Part shown: in pieces, positions 60,854-64,000 of the stretch
Layout: the number at the start of each line of letters is the position of its first letter
How positions within the stretch are numbered: the first letter of the stretch is position 1
From: Stenotrophomonas chelatiphaga
GTDB lineage: Bacteria; Pseudomonadota; Gammaproteobacteria; Xanthomonadales; Xanthomonadaceae
Length of the DNA: 64,000 bases
Direction: 5' to 3'
Assembly (NCBI RefSeq): GCF_001431535.1
Contig: NZ_LDJK01000008.1
Span: 1-64,000, forward strand
Program-made: the position numbers and the translations under genes
Notes under the pieces: generated by a model
Told to the model about the DNA's origin: nothing
Database searches by the model: none
The model's input: only the letters and a program-made list of their open reading frames with translations

Positions 60854-61495
60854 ATGTCGCTCCCGTCCACTCCGGCCGCTTCCAGGCGGGGCCGCCCAGT
60901 CGGCTTCAATCGATCAGAGGTGCTGGACCGCGCGATGCGCGTGTTCTGGGCGAAGGGCTTTGCCCCCACCTCGATGAACGATCTGATCGCCGCAATGGGG
61001 ATCGCTTCGCCGAGCATCTATGCGGCTTTCGGTTCCAAGGCGAGCCTTTATCGTGAAGCCCTCGATCATTACGTGTCGCTTCACCAGGACATGGTCCTGC
61101 GCGCCATGCAGCTACCGACGGCGCGGCAGAGTATCGAGGGCCTGTTGCGCAACGCCGTGACCGTCTTCTCCCGCACCGATTTCCCGAGCGGTTGCATGGT
61201 CGAACAGACGGCAGGAGAAGCCGGCGACCTTTCTGTCGAGCTCGTGACGAGACTGTTCGACATGCGCAAGGCCAATAGCGAAAACTTTTCGACGCGCCTC
61301 CGCAAAGGCCTCGAAGATGGCGATGTCCCCGCAGGGACCGACATCGATGCCGTGGCCTCCTTCTATGCCACCGTTCACAAGGGCCTGAGTCTGGCCGCGC
61401 GGGGTGGGAGCGGGACGGGCGAACTGAATTCGGTCATCGCCTCAGCCATGGCCGCCTGGCCGGAACTTACGAGCTCCAAAAAGTCGCAGCCCTGA
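60854..61495 (+). CDS. TetR-family transcriptional repressor
   Basis: A 213-residue TetR regulator. The start at 60854 has AGGA about 9 nt upstream; an ATG at 60827 in frame is an alternative. HTH: SEVLDRAMRVFWAKGFAPTSMNDLIAAMGIASPSIYAAFGSK. The C-terminal domain includes the GCMVEQTAGEAGDLS pattern. It is divergent from the SDR/EthD unit and its probable repressor. ACATAAA and TTTATGT occur in the gap as a loose inverted pair. Confidence 0.9.
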   Translation: MSLPSTPAASRRGRPVGFNRSEVLDRAMRVFWAKGFAPTSMNDLIAAMGIASPSIYAAFGSKASLYREALDHYVSLHQDMVLRAMQLPTARQSIEGLLRNAVTVFSRTDFPSGCMVEQTAGEAGDLSVELVTRLFDMRKANSENFSTRLRKGLEDGDVPAGTDIDAVASFYATVHKGLSLAARGGSGTGELNSVIASAMAAWPELTSSKKSQP

Positions 61496-61952
61496 ACTGG
61501 TCCGGATCGCTTCCCAATGCGTCTTCCCTGCTGCCTTCTGAGCGAAAAGCTCAATCGGGCAGAGTCGCCTTATAGAGGCGACCTCTGGACTCTTATTAAA
61601 GTCGCGATCCCTTGATCGGACGACTCGTACCAGCCGGAAGCGGTTATCGGTCGTACTCCTGATAACGATCCCTAATCTTAAACTGGATGGCGGCACCAAT
61701 CCCTTATTTGCTAGGCCCGGGGCCGTTCCGGACAATTTTCGGACGTGGGCCAGGTCCGTGTTACCGCGATGACTACCGCCTGTACTTGGTTCCCACTCCT
61801 CCATCAATCCTAAGGTTTTCCATCTCGGTTCTGATGAGGGCGCCAACGCCTCACGAACATGATTTATTCAGACAGGAGTTCAAAAGGTCATGGGACCGTC
61901 AGAAGACGTCGATAGCGTCTGATGACCACTTCAAACTGACTGGGAACTCTCG
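61496..61952. other. Intergenic region before the recombinase, 457 nt
   Basis: Apart from the hairpin above, no gene or clear repeat is visible. The left end of the element carrying the recombinase should lie here; I cannot identify the boundary by eye. Confidence 0.35.
61564..61582 (+). terminator. Hairpin terminator after the TetR gene
   Basis: GTCGCCT (61564-61570) pairs with AGGCGAC (61576-61582) around TATAG, 68 nt after the stop. No T-tract. Confidence 0.45.
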
Positions 61953-63521
61953 GTGTTATCGGAGCGTGAAGTGCCAAGTAGCTCGGCATATAAGTCAGCG
62001 GCCGGCCTTCGCGCAGCGCAGTATGTGCGGATGTCGACGGAGCATCAGCGCTACTCGACCGAGAACCAAGCCTCAGCAATTGCCGATTACGCCAAAGCCC
62101 ATGGCATTGAGATTGTTCGAACTTACGAGGATGCCGGCAAGAGTGGCCTAACCTTGAAGGGACGGCCCGGCTTGCAGCGGCTACTTAACGATGTCCAAGC
62201 CCCTGGCCAGGACTTCGAGCTCATCCTGGTCTATGACGTGAGCCGCTGGGGCCGTTTTCCTGACCCGGATGAGGCTGCCAGCTATGTCCATGCCTGTAAG
62301 CGTCGGGGCGTAGCCATCGTCTACTGCGCGGAGCCGTTCCAGAACGACGGCTCCCTACCCTCCTCCATCATGATCGGCCTCAAGCGGGGCATGGCTGCCG
62401 AATACAGCCGCGAACTCTCAGTAAAGGTCTTCCGAGGCGCCTGCACGATAGTCCAGCACGGCTTCCGTCAGGGCGGCACGGCCGGCTATGGCCTCCGTCG
62501 GCAGCTTCTGGACGAACAGCGCAACCCGAAAGGGATACTGGCTCGTGGGCAGCAGAAGAGCATACAAACCGATCGTGTCGTCTTAGTGCCGGGCCCCATC
62601 GATGAGCGGCACGTAGTGCAGCGGATCTACGAGCTTTTTCTCAGAGGGAGCCCGGAGCGGGTAATTGCTGCCGTCCTCAATCGAGAGAACATCGCCTCGG
62701 AAACCGGTCGGCCATGGTCACGCGGGGTGGTCCACCAGATCTTGACCAACGAAAAATACATTGGCAACAACGTATACAACCGAACCTCTTTTAAACTGAA
62801 AGCCCAGCACGTCAGAAATCCCCCGGAGGAGTGGGTACGAAGAGCTGACGCCTTTGAAGCCATCGTGCCAGTGGAACAGTTCCTTCAGGTCAGGCAGATC
62901 ATTGCCGAGCGCTGCCGCCACTACGACGATGACCAGCTTTTGTCCATGCTCCGACTGCTTCTGTCCAGGCACGGCGCCCTGTCCGGATTGATGATTGATG
63001 AAGAGGAAGCCCTGCCCTCCAGCTCGGCTTACCGCTCTCGCTTTGGCAGCCTCCTAAGGGCCTATAAGCTGGTCGGCTACACCCCAGCCCGTGACTACGC
63101 CTACCTGGAGATCAATCGCGCATTGCGCGAGATGTACCCAACCATCGTTGAACATATGAGCCGACAGATCCAAGCAAGCGGCGGGCACGTGCAGCCCCAT
63201 GGCAACACTGGCCTCTTGTTGGTCAACGGTGAGTTCACTGCATCGCTGGTGGTCGCTCCCTGCAAGCCCACCCCTGCTGGGGGCATGCGCTGGCGCATTC
63301 GCTTCGACGCCGGGCTCCAGCCTGACGTGACTTTGGTCACTAGGCTCGACGCAGACAATCGGGTGCCTTACGACTACTACGTGTTCCCTGCGTTGGACTT
63401 TAGTCAGTCGGAACAGCCGCGCCATACCAACAACGGCCTTTGGCTGGATTTGTATCGCACCGATGACCTCCACAACTTCTACTACATGGCCGGCCGAGCG
63501 CCGCTGAAGGAGAGTGCATGA
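61953..63521 (+). CDS. Large serine recombinase
   Basis: A 522-residue resolvase/invertase-type recombinase starting at a GTG (61953). The N-terminal catalytic domain has AAQYVRMSTEHQRYSTENQ with the nucleophile Ser near residue 28, YDVSRWGRFPDPDEAASYVH near 95-112, and RGMAAEYSREL. The recombinase domain follows (GGTAGYGLRRQLLDEQ, GRPWSRGVVHQILTNEKYIG). A third part after residue 330 is a family-specific extension without a zinc ribbon. Its stop overlaps the start of the ParB-like gene (ATGA), so the two form one mobile module. Confidence 0.9.
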   Translation: MLSEREVPSSSAYKSAAGLRAAQYVRMSTEHQRYSTENQASAIADYAKAHGIEIVRTYEDAGKSGLTLKGRPGLQRLLNDVQAPGQDFELILVYDVSRWGRFPDPDEAASYVHACKRRGVAIVYCAEPFQNDGSLPSSIMIGLKRGMAAEYSRELSVKVFRGACTIVQHGFRQGGTAGYGLRRQLLDEQRNPKGILARGQQKSIQTDRVVLVPGPIDERHVVQRIYELFLRGSPERVIAAVLNRENIASETGRPWSRGVVHQILTNEKYIGNNVYNRTSFKLKAQHVRNPPEEWVRRADAFEAIVPVEQFLQVRQIIAERCRHYDDDQLLSMLRLLLSRHGALSGLMIDEEEALPSSSAYRSRFGSLLRAYKLVGYTPARDYAYLEINRALREMYPTIVEHMSRQIQASGGHVQPHGNTGLLLVNGEFTASLVVAPCKPTPAGGMRWRIRFDAGLQPDVTLVTRLDADNRVPYDYYVFPALDFSQSEQPRHTNNGLWLDLYRTDDLHNFYYMAGRAPLKESA

Positions 63522-64000
63522 AGAAGTCCCCGCCTTCCAACCATGCGACTTCTTCCAAAGTGGTCATGGTGGACATCGACGACATTGCCATAGCCAACCC
63601 CCGAGCCCGCAATGAGCGGGCCCACAAACTTATCGTCAAAAGCATCGAACAGGTCGGGCTTAAGCGGCCTATTACTGTCCGCCGAACACCCGATGCGACG
63701 ACTGGCCAGCCCTTCGCCCTGGTGTGCGGTCAGGGGCGCATGGAAGCCTGCCGTCTTCTAGGACATCGGGAGATCGCGGCGTTCATTGTTGAAGTGGACG
63801 AAAGCACTGCGCACATCATGAGTATCGTGGAGAACGTCGCTCGTCGAACGCCTCGCGCCGCTGAGACGCTTGAGCATGTGCGCCTCCTCCGGGAGCGCGG
63901 CTACTCAGACTCTCAGGTGGCAGAGAAGCTGGGGTGCTCTCCGTCCTGGGTTAACAATGTGACCACCCTTCTTCAGAAAGGAGAGAAGCGTCTTTTGGCC
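63518..64000 (+). CDS. ParB-like partition/regulatory protein (partial)
   Basis: The first 161 codons of a gene that continues beyond the window. The N-terminal ParB/Srx domain is clear: VDIDDIAIANPRARNERAHK, IEQVGLKRPITVRR, then LVCGQGRMEACRLLG. A helix-turn-helix follows (YSDSQVAEKLGCSPSWVNNV). ATGA coupling to the serine recombinase is seen in mobile elements encoding RepB/ParB-type proteins. The C-terminal part and any further genes lie outside the window. Confidence 0.85.
   Translation, partial: MKKSPPSNHATSSKVVMVDIDDIAIANPRARNERAHKLIVKSIEQVGLKRPITVRRTPDATTGQPFALVCGQGRMEACRLLGHREIAAFIVEVDESTAHIMSIVENVARRTPRAAETLEHVRLLRERGYSDSQVAEKLGCSPSWVNNVTTLLQKGEKRLLA

Noticed and set aside
61442-61846. 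134-aa minus-strand ORF before the recombinase
   Set aside because: It overlaps the TetR gene end, starts without a ribosome site and matches nothing recognisable.
1-64000. tRNA, rRNA or CRISPR array
   Set aside because: No cloverleaf, ribosomal sequence or regularly spaced repeat was found on reading either strand by eye.

Overview
The window is a 64 kb piece of a GC-rich gammaproteobacterial chromosome. Gene content, a near-perfect XerCD dif core and the style of the regulators point to the Xanthomonadaceae (Stenotrophomonas or Pseudoxanthomonas-like). That placement is an inference; there is no rRNA or housekeeping marker in view. Nearly every locus is accessory: small-molecule detoxification, efflux, cell-envelope enzymes and many one-component regulators, which fits a position near the replication terminus.

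Region 1 (about 1-41.5 kb) looks like ordinary chromosome. It holds a secreted S41 peptidase, a periplasmic-type aldehyde oxidoreductase operon (paoABC-like), a serine hydrolase, a DJ-1-like lipoprotein with a GlxA-type regulator, and a LysR/NmrA-like pair. A LysR-controlled operon follows (secreted alpha/beta hydrolase, NepI-like exporter, carboxymuconolactone-decarboxylase-like protein, ABM monooxygenase). Next come a TetR locus with a truncated aldo/keto reductase, an acetolactate-synthase/aldehyde-dehydrogenase pair, an Lpp-like lipoprotein, an L,D-transpeptidase-like protein and a class II UvrA lacking the UvrB-binding domain. The stretch ends with MarR, TetR, MerR and HxlR regulators beside single enzymes, an Mrr-like membrane nuclease, a CPBP protease and a histidine phosphatase.

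Region 2 (about 41.7-48.3 kb) begins with a dif-like site at 41717-41744. It has several short repeats, a KfrA-like protein, a tyrosine recombinase, a stand-alone trypsin-like protease and an unrecognised zinc-ribbon/PIN-like protein. Gene density drops and the DNA looks less GC-rich. I read this as the left part of an island integrated at or next to dif.

Region 3 (48.3-61.5 kb) is a second run of detoxification modules. One is a LysR gene divergent from a fused muconolactone-isomerase/EthD protein, an alpha/beta hydrolase and an MFS exporter. Another is a TetR gene with three matching operator palindromes in front of itself, an OsmC/Ohr peroxidase and a membrane protein. A MerA-like flavoprotein, a retropepsin-like protein, an EthD protein and an SDR/TetR pair complete it. 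Region 4 (61.9-64 kb) is a large serine recombinase translationally coupled to a ParB-like gene that runs off the window, so a second mobile element is probable.
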